Assembly: GCA_024349245.1 (NCBI GenBank)
Contig: JALDNG010000008.1
Location: 750,001 to 814,000 of the forward strand
Length of the DNA: 64,000 nucleotides
Direction: 5' to 3'
Source: Neodontobutis hainanensis
Lineage: Eukaryota > Chordata > Actinopteri > Gobiiformes > Odontobutidae
Shown: positions 1 through 11,420 of the stretch, piece by piece
Layout: every line of letters starts with the position of its first letter
How positions within the stretch are numbered: position 1 is the first letter of the stretch
Notes under the pieces: generated by a model
The model's database searches: none
The model's input: only the letters and a program-made list of their open reading frames with translations
Told to the model about the DNA's origin: nothing
Translations under genes and position numbers: made by a program

Positions 1-3000
1 AGATAACTTGAAACTTCAAGTTGCCTGAGCAAAGGAGGTCACCGTGCAGCAGTGTCAGCTGTAGGACGTGGTTGGACAGCAGCTCGCTGGGCTGAGGGTA
101 TCCTGCTGGGCACCTTTATCTAAGCTGATGAGGAATGGACTGCAGAGAACCAACAGGCAGAGCTGACTGGCAGTATTTTCACGCCAGTTGCTCATCGTTG
201 CCAACAAAAACTACTGTAAATTTTCTTCTTGCTGTGAGAAGTCAGGTATTTTTCACTGGACTATGTTGCTGATTCAGGAACAGACAAGAACACTAGAGAC
301 CTCTGTGACAACGGGGGGCTTCAGAACTGTAGACCAAATAGCCAAGTCTTTGCCCCTAATTCAAGTGGGAGCCAGTAGGTAAGCACAATAAGGAGCTTAC
401 TCTCACAGGCGTAGACATCCCACTCCTCTAGATGGGTTCTCTAGTCGGCTCATTGCAACGGCACAAGCTTTGTGTGACAGGAGTACTCACAAGTTCCTTC
501 CAATCACAGAGCAGCACAGAAGTCTAGCTGCAAGAACAAGTACACCTGCATCTTGAGTGACCACTCCCATCTACATTTAGTCTACTAAATATTCACAGGC
601 TCATCTAAAAGCACTTTATTTGTTTTGTTTATTTTCATTGGAATAAGAGCAATGTAAATGTAATACTTATAAACAATCATACACACAAAAAAAAAATCTA
701 ACTAAATGTGTTATTCTTATGAACGCACAAATTACTTTCGTTCTTGGAAAAGTGCAGATAAGCCTAAGCTCACTACTATTTCCATAAAACTTTGACTTCA
801 AGGTTATGTTGATAAAGTTATTAATGCAAATTGTAAAAGATGTCGCTGACATCTGTACACCTACAGTTTAGTGACTTATGGTAATCTTCATGAAGACTGA
901 CACATCAAAACATTTTTTTATACACTGAAATACATCAAAACATAACCATATACATGTCACCAAGCACTTAAAACATTAGGCGAAATGTAATAAAGCAATC
1001 AAATGGCATGCATTTATATAACACTTTTATCTAGCCTCTTGGGCACTTTCCATCATGCTTCCATTCAACTATTCACACACACGAGCACTCACACTTTCAC
1101 ACTGTGGAGGTGGTAAGATACCTTGGTGTAGCCACAGCTGCCCTGGAGAGCCTGATGGAGAAGGAAAAATCCCTTGATTATTGCTGTCATTGTGTCCCAT
1201 CCAGAAAGGGCCCTGGCCTTAGACATTTTTCTATTGTTGTAGTCAGTATTAAAATATGTTACTAACTTTGCCAAATAGTTTCCATCTAGTATTGTTTAGA
1301 GAAAATGTATTTTTAACAGTTTTAAAAAGTGTTTTTGCTGCCAGATCAAAATGCAGAAGCCATGTATGCTTGGACTGGATGTGTTTTTCTTTGTCCTTGG
1401 TGGTAGCATTGAACACAGTGTATTGAACAGCACCAGACGTTCACTTTCACCCGTGTGGGCCCTATCCTGCCTTTAAATCTACAGTCCGTTGATATGATCT
1501 CGCCGCTGTCGTCCATCAGTGTAGAGATGTTACTGAGCTAGTGATAAACCTAGCTTACGCTCTCACCCAGACAAGTGAGCTGTGTGTGTGTGTGTGTTTT
1601 GGATGAACTTGAACTTTTCGAAGGCGAGTCCTTGAAACTTCTGATGTGTGCTGTGATCGATATAACACTTCTCTGCTGCCTCTTAACTTGTGGATCTCAC
1701 AGATGTTTTGTGATTATCCTGAGATCTCGCTGCCTCAGCCTTTCTTTACTTCACTTCCTCCTCCTCTTTAATCACTGGCTCATATTTGCTCACTTCATAA
1801 TCATACACAGAGTACCGCTGTGCACCGACTTACATTTTTTAATATTTATGATCTTATTAGGATTGGGATTTTTTTAAAGTATGCATGTTTATTTATTTTA
1901 TTACACAAGTAGATTTACATTTTGGCTGACGACTTTTCATCAAAAAAATTACTATTGAATATGTATAGAAAGTACTTGCACAAAAGCAGTTACAAAAGTC
2001 ATTTAAATTGCCCGAACTACCTCTCAACACAGTGAAAGATGTTAGTGTTTGAAGTTTCTAAAGATTTCTCAAGCCTGCTTAAATTATTCTAGCACTTATT
2101 AAATCTGATTTGAATGAACTGCATGAGCTGCTGCTCTTGTGGGCTTCTCCACACTTGTAGAGCCAATTTCTTTAAATTTGTCACGCAAAATTCTAACAAA
2201 TACTTGGCACATTTATTTAGGAAATTGTCAGTGACATTAGACACACTGTGTTGCTCATGGCTTTAGTTTAGTTTATGTGAATTGATCTGTTTTATTAAAC
2301 AAGCAAGGGTTCTGAGCTACAAGCCTCTAACCTCTTAGTGGTAAGGGTTATGTCAGGTTTTGGGGCGTGGGGCTGTGAGTAGAGGTTGTGGACAGTTTGT
2401 GTATTAGCTCTAGTTGAGAACTTCTGTAATGGACAGTAGTCATCAACACAGATACAGTCAGGCTAACATAAGAGTCAGGGGAAACGTGCTAAACAATACT
2501 GAACTCATGTATTGAACATAGTGCCATTACAAACACATTATAATTAACAAAGCCAGTCTTTCAAGTTTTTCAATAACAAAATGAATTGAAAAAAAAAGGA
2601 ACAAAACTACCCTAGAACATCCATCTGCTGACTGTGAAAGGAAAACAGTATTTTCTAAGGATCTCAGTTTGATTGTGTGCTTTGAAAACCTTTCCACATG
2701 GATTTTTATTTGTTGTGGTAAGGTTACACTAGGTTACCTTCTCTGTTGCTGGATAGTGCTTATGCAGGAGATTCACTGAAAGTCTACTTTTGCTATATTA
2801 ACCCATCAACAATGGCCATGTGCAGCCTCAATGTATGAGGTAATTATAACGTGAAACAACAAGAACACAGCAAGAGGAAAAATAAAATGGTTGTAGTCAA
2901 AAGATGCAGACGAAGATTTCGTACGATTGCTCCGAGGGGTTTGTGTTTTGTATGACATAAAACACCAGCTGGGAGATGTTCCTCATCACTTCACCTGACA

Positions 3001-6000
3001 AAGGTCTTATTACATCATAACTCTGCACTACACTCCATATGCTCACTGTCTCTTTTTGCCAGTGTGTGGCCTGCGTCGACTGGACTAAGAGAAGCCCCCA
3101 AAACCAGCACCTGAACACCACACAGGCTACACAAAAGCCTTTCTGATGCAAGTCCAGTTCAATGTGGCAAATGTATTCATAGATCATGACCAACATGCCT
3201 ATCAGCACAAATATAACGTCACTCAATCACGTGTATTTTAGAACACTGCCTCTGCTGGTAAACAGTTACTGCCCTGCTGACGTGCTGATGGAAAACACGC
3301 AGTCAATATTTTATTTTTAGATTCTCAGCTGTTTTCTTTTGTGCTTTGTTTTAGCTGGAAATGTGTGCAAAAGTTGTATTTTGCTTGACATAGCCGGCCA
3401 TTTTACAGCATACTACTTGAAAAAATTAGCTTAGCAACCCGTGAACAATCAAATAATGTGTGACCATATCTCAGTGGACAACAAGCACTGCAGAACTAAG
3501 AAGCATATTGAAAAATTACAACAATGTATAATTCTTCCAATCTGTTTATTTGTTGTAGATATCATGTAGCCATCTGCACTTCTAATTTGTCACTCTGTGA
3601 TTCATCTTTGTACACTCTTGAATGATGACATAAGTGACTTTGTTTTAAACCGACCCTTGCCCCCATGCACCACAGGTGACATTGTGAATAATCTGATATA
3701 CGTCATGCTAGATTTGAGAAGCGCAATTCTTAGAGGAGACCATCTGTATAGACACTCAGCACACTGCCTTATTTAAAGTCAAACCTCAACTCCATTTCTG
3801 TCATGTGTGTAACTTCACGTGCAAATTGCAGCATACAGATCATTTATCTGAATAAAAATACACATGTGGGACCCACTAGAACATAAAGAGACTCCTTTGT
3901 AAAAGCAATACGCATCTTATTAGCTTTAGTGTTTGTGGTTTTCTAATGTGGCGCTTATGATGCACTCAAATATCAATATCCTTTTCTTTTTGGGAACTGA
4001 TTTATGTAAAGAATTATCCACATTTCGGTTTCTTTTTCTGTATGACTGAATATGATTTTAGTTCATTACAGGGTTGATTTACTTAACAATTACAGTTAGT
4101 TGCTGGCACATACCTTAAACTACACTTTTTAAATTTTTTTTTGGCTCACTCCAAATTAGTGTTAAAAACGGGGGCCGTAGCTCTGTGTGGCCACCGTGCA
4201 GTACCTGTTAGCCGTCGCAAATGAAAGCATTAAAACAATGTGACAGTCTGAATATTCCTGAATCAATCATTATAGTCACCCACACAAGCTGCTGCACTGA
4301 TACTGGCAAACACTTACATTTTCACCAAACTATTTATGCGCCTGCTACAGAATGTGTTACCCATCTCATTACACTGCATTGCCCTGCCTTGGAGCGAGTT
4401 GCTAAACACTTTTATGTGATAATCATTGAGTGAACTTACTTAATGTTAATGAAGCCTGGTAAATGAAACATAATGAGCATTTATTGCTTACATTGTAAAC
4501 AATCTGTTGCAGTGCCCCCTAAATGAACATGAATTCTACTCGAAGAGTCAGCGAGCTGAATAGACCACCAGCAGATTTTGTCGGTTAGTGAAATTTGGAG
4601 TTTAAAGGTCTCTGTCATGCTGAGATTTTTTGCAATGGTTTAAGATCATTGCATGTCACACTATACAACTTGACTCAACCCTGGGTCGTGAGATCTGAGA
4701 AGCCATGATTCAGCTACGTGAGAGTGGGATTGAAGAGAGAGATAGAGTTTGTTAAAAGACAATAGGTTGGTTTCAGTGTCGTAAAAAGTGCTTGGTAAAA
4801 GTCATTAGCATATGTTTGTTTTGGGCCACATGAGATTTGTTTGTTATAATATAGCAATTGGCCACTGGTGGAATTTGCAGCAGAAGAGATTTATGGGGTG
4901 TGCACAAATACAGAGTACTGGCTTTGTACGTCTTTATTTGAAATGACTTGGTTGGTAGAGTTTCACACAAATGATGACTATAAAGGATTTGAATCCTTTA
5001 GTTACTGCAGTTCCTTGATCTTGACATCTGCACTTTGGATTACACTTTTCATAGGACAGAGGGCCTTGAACTAAACACTGATAAATAAACATAAAAAATG
5101 TGCTTTGTCTTTGAATGGTTAATCCTCTTCATCTGATTTCAAAAGCTGTGAGTGGTGTTCGTCCTTGCTCCTGTGCACATTTTATCAGTGAGTGGAAGAT
5201 TTGCAAGTTTTATGTCTCGTTAAATTGCAAGAAAAGTGGTCATTAAGCACCTGTTTGTGCACTTAATCTTAAACATTTGAGACCCTTATCAAGCTGTTAA
5301 AACTATCTTTCCTTGTGGAGACATTTGACCAGTGGCTAATTGACAAAACAAAACAGGCAGCAGAGACATGTCCAGTGAGTGTGAGCCTTCCTTGTCCCTG
5401 GTGGGATGAGCTGGTTCAGACTGCACGGACATGTATGTCCGGAGAGTTGGCAGGGCAGTGGAGTGAGGAGGCCGCTGGCCTGAGGAAACTCCTGTAACCA
5501 CTGTGTGACCTTCCCAAAGCTCAGCGCTGTGATGCATACCGCCAGTGACAGGATCGCTTATTGGCTTCTGAAATTATTCCACTTTTATCTCCTGTTCTGT
5601 CATCTGTGTGTTTCCTTTTGCTGCTAACAATCTCATCCTCTGCTAGCCCTACAGACCCTGTTATTTGTCCTAATTTTCCATTTCCTGTTCTTTCCCCACA
5701 GAGACACATGTTCTTATATCCCTGTCATGTTCATCTGAGGAAAAACTAGAGGTGCCTAAAAATTTTAAATAATACAAATAACTGTGTGGCTTCTGTCTTC
5801 ATCAGATTTCAAAAAGAAAATAGCCTTAAAATCATAAAAATATTTAGCCTCAAAGATGTTTTGATGGGTCCTGGAAAAACAATTCTTAGTTCATTGGCAA
5901 AGATTTTTCCAGCCTTTTACATGACCATTTTAAAAAGCTTGACCACTTATACATTTGCATCTCCCTTCAGTATTCCTGTCATAGTCATACAATCATTTTT

Positions 6001-8266
6001 GATCTTGAGCCATCATTGTAAAAACAAATTTAAATGCAAACAAGAAAAGTCTTTCCTTTAACAGAAAAGACATTTCCTGAAATGATAGGAAACTCATTTA
6101 AATCTCATGCCTTAGGGCAAAATCATTTCACATTTTAATATAGTTTATTACAGCAATCTCCAACTCATACATTCCTTTATCAAAAATATATATTTCACTT
6201 ATTTTGCAATTAAGGGTCAATTCTAAGAAATTGCACCTTTTCACTGAAGTTAGTGTTTAACTGTAACTTTCTTTGCTCATTCTGGGAATAAACCCTGAAA
6301 TAAGATTATTTCATTTAAGCTAAACTGTCATCTAGGGAAAGATTATGAAATGTGATCAGTGGCGTAATCCGTGGCTTAGCCGGCAGATGGTTTCTACACA
6401 GGTGTGTCGTCGAGCCCCGTGTGCATATCCCACAGAAGTGTAAAACACTTGCAGTCTGTCTGATCATTCTCTTTCCTCACAGGAGAATGGCAGACAAGTG
6501 ACCCGATACTGCTGTGTCTCACTCACACACACAATTTTAATTTCCTGGGTTCATGCCAAATCAGTGCCCTGGATGTTTGGCCAGAGAAGTCATCAAGAGC
6601 AGCATCACAGGAAGGATTTCTCTTTTAAATTTTGTTGATAATCACAAGGCCATCTGCTTGGTTTGCTCTGCTTTATGGCAGCATCCCAAACATGTCCAGA
6701 ATTTATGTTTGACAGACTGAAAAGCAAACAGTCCCCTCCCTTCGACCATTTGGCCAGTTTTACCAGCTGACAGTCCTCTAGAGCTCAGCAGCACAACTTC
6801 AAACAAAACTTCATGCATTAACATGTTTGAGGGATTCAGGCAATTGTAAAAGCTTGGTTTTTCACACTGCACAGCTGTAGAGATGTATTATTGCTATGGC
6901 AAAACAACCGAACAGCAGATCATTTTATAGGTTAGACACATCTCACGTCACATTTTTGAAGACAAAATGGTTTTCATGATTGTGGGATGCTCGTAAGAAC
7001 ATTTTATTTTTAATGGTTGCTGAATTGTCGCACAAAATGTTTCCCAAATGTTGCAACAGCCCTTTTTCAGACATGTAAATTATAAATGAACATCTGAAAA
7101 ACAAGACAATTATTCATTCTGGTGGTTTCTTGACATAAAGCATGGAAAGCAATTCCTGTTTAAAGACAAACTGTGCCGGGTTTGACAGATACTGGACTTT
7201 ATAACTCATTCTCATTAGCCATATTTTGGCAGAAACCAATCAACATAACACATTTATGCCACAGGTGGAAAAAACAGATTTTTGTTAAAGAGGAACAGCC
7301 TTGTTTGAGTTTGCAGTAGCATTTGTCTTCTTGGTTCTTAAGTAAGTTTGGCAACACTGTTGATTTTACTGAATAAAAACTTACAATGTTGGCAAGTCAT
7401 CAAACCAAAAAAGACTGGCTGAGATTATTTTGAAGTATGTTGTGTCATAAAAACAAAATAGCCTATTTAAAAGAAAGAACTCGCTCTGTTTTGAATTTGT
7501 ATGCACAGTGACCTTCATTATCTCGACTATAACTGTATTTTTGCTCCTGTGTTTATCTTCAGAGAACATGCTCTAGACAACATGGTGGAGGAATATTTGT
7601 GGTAGTCCCAATGTCAGCCGTACAGGACACCAATAGATTCTTATTAAAGAAAAAGCCTTGTAAACTGTGACACTTAAATGATGCGAGATAAGTGTCCAGC
7701 GTGCATTTTTCACCAGCTCTTCCCATAAGGGAGCTGCCGCCCTTGTACTGGAGGTACTCACTTTGTTCATCCAGGTACACGATGACAGTTTTAGGTCAGT
7801 AGCCGAGAGATGCAACCAAGTGCTATAACTCTAAAGAATGTATCAAAATGAAGGCCCCAAGTATATTCACAAATATTTCAAGGAATGTTTGGTTTAATTA
7901 TACGTGTTGACAAGGCAAAGAGGAAAATATTGAGTGAATAAGCCAGTGGTGACGTGCATGAGGCAGCTAATGGCAGCTGATCAGATGAAAACATGACTTT
8001 TATCAATATTCCTGAACTATTGTACCAGTGCTCTGCTCAGAATGGATTGTGTGTGATTGTGCTGGCCACACTGTGGATTAAACCAAGGATCAGTTAAATG
8101 AAAAAGGACCTTAGTGGGTGCAGTGTTTTCGCCTTGGGCTGTGTCAAAACACTACAATTCTTAGTAAAATGTGTTTTTCAGGACAGCACATCTGACTGTA
8201 GAGCTGCAGAGTGTAATTTCAACAAGACCTTAGGTTTGAGCGACAGATGATAAATCTAAAGTCTGT

Positions 8267-8301
<35 letters not shown>

Positions 8302-8816
8302 TAATTGAATCCTAAAACTTTCTTGCATTATTATTACTATGCAACTGTGTTTTTACTAAAACAGGGTAAATCACATCAGACTGATTTTCATCACAAATCT
8401 CGCTTTCTAACAATCATTTGACAATCCTGATTAATTACAGGCTTATGCATTTTACCATTTTTCCCTAAGATGATGTTTCCTGTAGTAAGGCATCCAATCA
8501 GCTACGAAGAATGTCACTGTCAAAAATCAAATATTTTTACATCTGCATCTCAAGGACCCATGAGCTCTCAGTCTCTGAGTTGGGAGTAAGCGGAAGCACA
8601 ACAACATAGATTTAATTCATTTATTTAAAGCACCCAACTTGACTGCGCTGCACCAAGTGGATTAAAGAGTGCAAGCTGCAGTAAACTACACAGGGCAATT
8701 AGTGTGTGGGAGCGCACACTGTGTTGGTTGAATACGACAAATCATTCACTAATTCAGCCAAGAGACATTCATGCTACAGTAAATGCATTTAGTGTTTTCT
8801 GTGTCATCCTGTTCAG
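1..8816. other. Non-coding DNA upstream of the mtnr1b exons, probably intron 1
   Basis: I found no exon that I can defend in this stretch. It is AT-rich, with only short ORFs that resemble no family I know. Because the first receptor exon in the window opens with a 3' splice acceptor, this DNA is most simply the large first intron of the melatonin receptor gene. I looked for the missing exon, which should encode the N-terminus and TM1 with a GN-containing helix, and did not find it. A short GT run (about 1579-1597) and a TTTA run (about 8266-8301) are the only simple repeats of note. Confidence 0.5.
8266..8301. repeat. (TTTA)n microsatellite
   Basis: About nine tandem TTTA units lie inside the presumed first intron of the receptor gene, 515 bases upstream of the next exon. 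This is simple sequence with no apparent coding role. Confidence 0.9.
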
Positions 8817-10300
8817 GTAATGTGTTTGTGGTGAGTCTGGCCTTCGCTGACCTTGTCGTAGCATTCTACCCCTACCCTCTTGTTCTCTACGCCCTCTTCC
8901 ATGATGGATGGGCACTGGGAAACACACAGTGCATGGTAAGAGCAAATCAATTATGACACAGCACGGTAAGTCAGCATTTACACTGCTAACACTACTTCCT
9001 GACATCAATTCTTTTGTTCTTCTCAGATCAGTGGTTTCCTGATGGGACTGAGTGTCATCGGCTCCATTTTTAACATCACTGGGATTGCAGTAAACAGATA
9101 CTGTTACATCTGTCACTCGTTCGCCTACAGCCGGTTGTACAACTACCGCAACACTCTGTTGTTTGTTGCCTTAATATGGTTTTTCACAGTAGTGGCCATT
9201 GTACCCAATTTCTTTGTGGGGTCATTACGTTATGACCCACGGGTCTATTCCTGTACTTTTGCCCAGAATGTAAGCAGCTCCTACACTGTGGCTGTGGTGG
9301 TCGTCCACTTCCTGGTTCCTATCGCAGTGGTCACCTTCTGTTATCTACGGATCTGGGTGCTTGTCATTCAGGTCAGTTCATTTTGATCATTACATATGAA
9401 CCCATAGCGTAATTACAATATTACAATTGCATACGGATTTGACTAGTACACAATCTGTATCTTTGACATATTTATTTAAAGCCACGTTAACATCCTTTTT
9501 CTTAATTCTTTTACAAACTGTTACACACAAATAGTTTTTCTAATTTTGACCTTTAATTGCACAGCCTAAAAAAGTCAGGAGAACATTTAAATGCCAGAAT
9601 ACAATGACAAAGTCACTGCCCCGTCACTTGATAGTCATCTTCTGACATTTAGTTATTCTTTGTCTCTCTGATTTTAAATACACTGTATATTGAAAACAGT
9701 CAGAGAACTAGGATTTGTTGAGATCCTGTACCAGCTTCTTAAATGAAAGACTGTATAATGAGTTGATGTCAGAATATTTGGAAGTGTTGGGCTCTTTCCA
9801 TGAGCACATGGGTGCAGAGGCAAACATGGTCTGAAAGCATTTTCAGACACATTCATGAATTTTATCATGTTGTCCAGGTGCGACGAAAGGTGAAAACCGA
9901 GGAGAGTCCTCGCCTGAGACCCAGTGATTTGCGGAACTTCATCACCATGTTTGTGGTTTTTGTGCTGTTTGCCATCTGCTGGGCCCCGCTCAACCTGATC
10001 GGCTTGGCAGTGGCCATTGATCCATCTCGCGTAGGGCCCCGTATCCCGGAGTGGCTCTTTGTAGTCAGCTACTTCATGGCCTATTTCAACAGCTGTCTAA
10101 ATGCAATCATCTATGGCTTACTTAATAGGAACTTCAGGAACGAGTACAAACGCATCGTCACATCAGTTTGGGTGACACGCCTCTTTGTGACAGAGACGTC
10201 ACGAGCTGCCACGGACGGAAGGAGCATGAGGAGCAAGCAGTCACCACCACCGGCTCTCAACAACAACGAGTCTGGCAGAGATCGTACGAACAAAGAATGA
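8817..10300 (+). CDS. mtnr1b: Melatonin receptor type 1B-like (MT2), 3' three coding exons
   Basis: Class A GPCR for melatonin, a plasma-membrane receptor of the Gi-coupled family. Three exons join in frame: 8817-8935, 9027-9371 and 9878-10300, all with AG/GT borders and TGA at 10298-10300. They encode TM2 to the C-tail (about 295 residues). Melatonin-receptor hallmarks are visible: NRYCYICHS in place of DRY after TM3, CWAPLN in TM6, and NAIIY in place of NPxxY in TM7. VVAFYPYPL, DGWALG, NFFVGSLRYDPR and the PSDLRNF loop favour MT2 over MT1. Mel1c is the main alternative, since the tail has a Mel1c/MT1-like NNN run. The first exon opens with GT completing a Gly codon, at the conserved family intron position just after TM1, so the 5' exon (N-terminus, TM1) lies outside the window. 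Two further introns, before ISGFLMG and after WVLVIQ, interrupt what is one exon in mammals. I am sure of the family and fairly sure of the subtype. Confidence 0.88.
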
Positions 10301-10440
10301 AGGCTTTTTATGTGTCTTTTGGTAATTCCTGTTTTTCTGTGAGTCAGTGGTTGTGCAGCTTAAAGGCTTAATGATGAAACTAAAATGCATGGCTATGAGA
10401 TCAAGTTAGGGTCATTTTATAACTAATGTTGTGTACACAC

Positions 10441-10446
10441 AATAAA
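10441..10446 (+). promoter_or_regulatory. Candidate polyadenylation signal of mtnr1b
   Basis: A canonical AATAAA lies 141 bases after the receptor stop codon, on the same strand. It is the first such hexamer downstream, so a short 3' UTR is likely. Confidence 0.55.
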
Positions 10447-10664
10447 TACAAGTGTACTTCACTGGGATGATACATTTTGGCTCTGGTTTTAAGTTAAATA
10501 TAATTGGACAATGTCAGGGCAGTGTTTAGTTCTCTGATTCAGGGCTTAAGGGGTATGCAATTTTTATAAACTTTCAAATCAGCTCAAAATCATTTAGAAC
10601 TTTAACTCAACATTCATCAGGTGTAAGTTTAAGCATTTTATAGCATGCTTAATCCATGTGCAGT

Positions 10665-11420
10665 GTTAAAGCAACATTATGTAACTGTTTACATTAAAAT
10701 ATAGCATAGTCATTGGGAGGGCCAAAAACAAAACAGGGGACAACTCAGAGACACACCATCTTACTATGACAAATGTCTTTCTGCTGTTTTTCTATTAATC
10801 TGGGGCTCAGGTGGCTCAGGAGGTAGATCGGTCGTATAACTGGAAGGTTGATGGTTCGATTTCTGCTCTCCCCAGTTCATACTGTTGTTGACACTTCGCC
10901 CACCTTGCCTCCAGTGGTGGTCCAGCTGTGACACTGATGTATGAATGTGTGTGAGTGTATTCAGGTGGTCGGCGAGGCCGCTGGCGTGCCTGGCTGCCAC
11001 GTCTGGCTGCCACGGTTCTGTCAGTCTGCCCCAGGGCAGCTGTGGCTACAAAAGCCAGTGTGTGTGACTGTGGAGCAAATGAATAATGGACTCTGAAAAC
11101 GCTTTGAGTATCTTGAAAGGCGCTATACAAATCCAATCCATTATTATTATTATAACCTCGACCTGTAATAATGCTCCTCTCCAGTGTAACACGAGCTACT
11201 GTCGGGCAACTAACAACAACATTATTGTGACCATCTGCACATAAGCTACGACAAAAGGTTGTACGCTAGCAGAGACTTATCTGCACCAACTGTCCTCTTA
11301 CGCTTTCTCTACACTTTTTACTTTACTTAAGAGGTAACCATGGCATAACAGTTCAATGTGTTTCATATAGCGGCCTTTTGATGCCACATGTCCAGGAAAG
11401 TTACACAATGTTGTTTTAAC
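10665..11420. mobile_element. Non-autonomous TIR element (MITE-like) with a nested SINE
   Basis: The ends are inverted repeats of about 21 bases. The left end (10665-10685) begins GTTAAAGCAACATT and the right end (11400-11420) reads GTTAAAACAACATT on the other strand, with two mismatches over the 21 bases. The 756-bp interval has no transposase ORF, so the element would be non-autonomous. A tRNA-type SINE occupies about 10801-11152, inserted after the TIR element. I could not settle the target-site duplication, so the superfamily is open. A related left end may sit at 24304-24328. Confidence 0.6.
10801..11152 (+). mobile_element. tRNA-derived SINE with (ATT)n tail
   Basis: The head resembles a tRNA. 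An A-box-like TGGCTCAGGAGG is at 10812-10823 and a B-box-like GGTTCGATTTC at 10853-10863, the usual spacing for an internal Pol III promoter. The body ends in a GGCGCTATACAAATCCAATCC segment typical of fish SINE/LINE tails, followed by ATT repeats (about 11139-11152). It is nested inside the TIR element. The overlapping minus-strand ORFs are not genes. Confidence 0.75.

Noticed and set aside
2897..3226. 109-codon hydrophobic ORF on the minus strand, looked at as a possible membrane-protein exon
   Set aside because: Hydrophobic runs are common in T-rich DNA. There is no GPCR motif, and it is on the wrong strand for the missing receptor exon.
5289..5537. Overlapping ORFs on both strands in a GC-richer patch, considered as the missing mtnr1b exon 1
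   Set aside because: No TM1-like hydrophobic helix with a GN motif, and no splice donor that would join to the exon at 8817.
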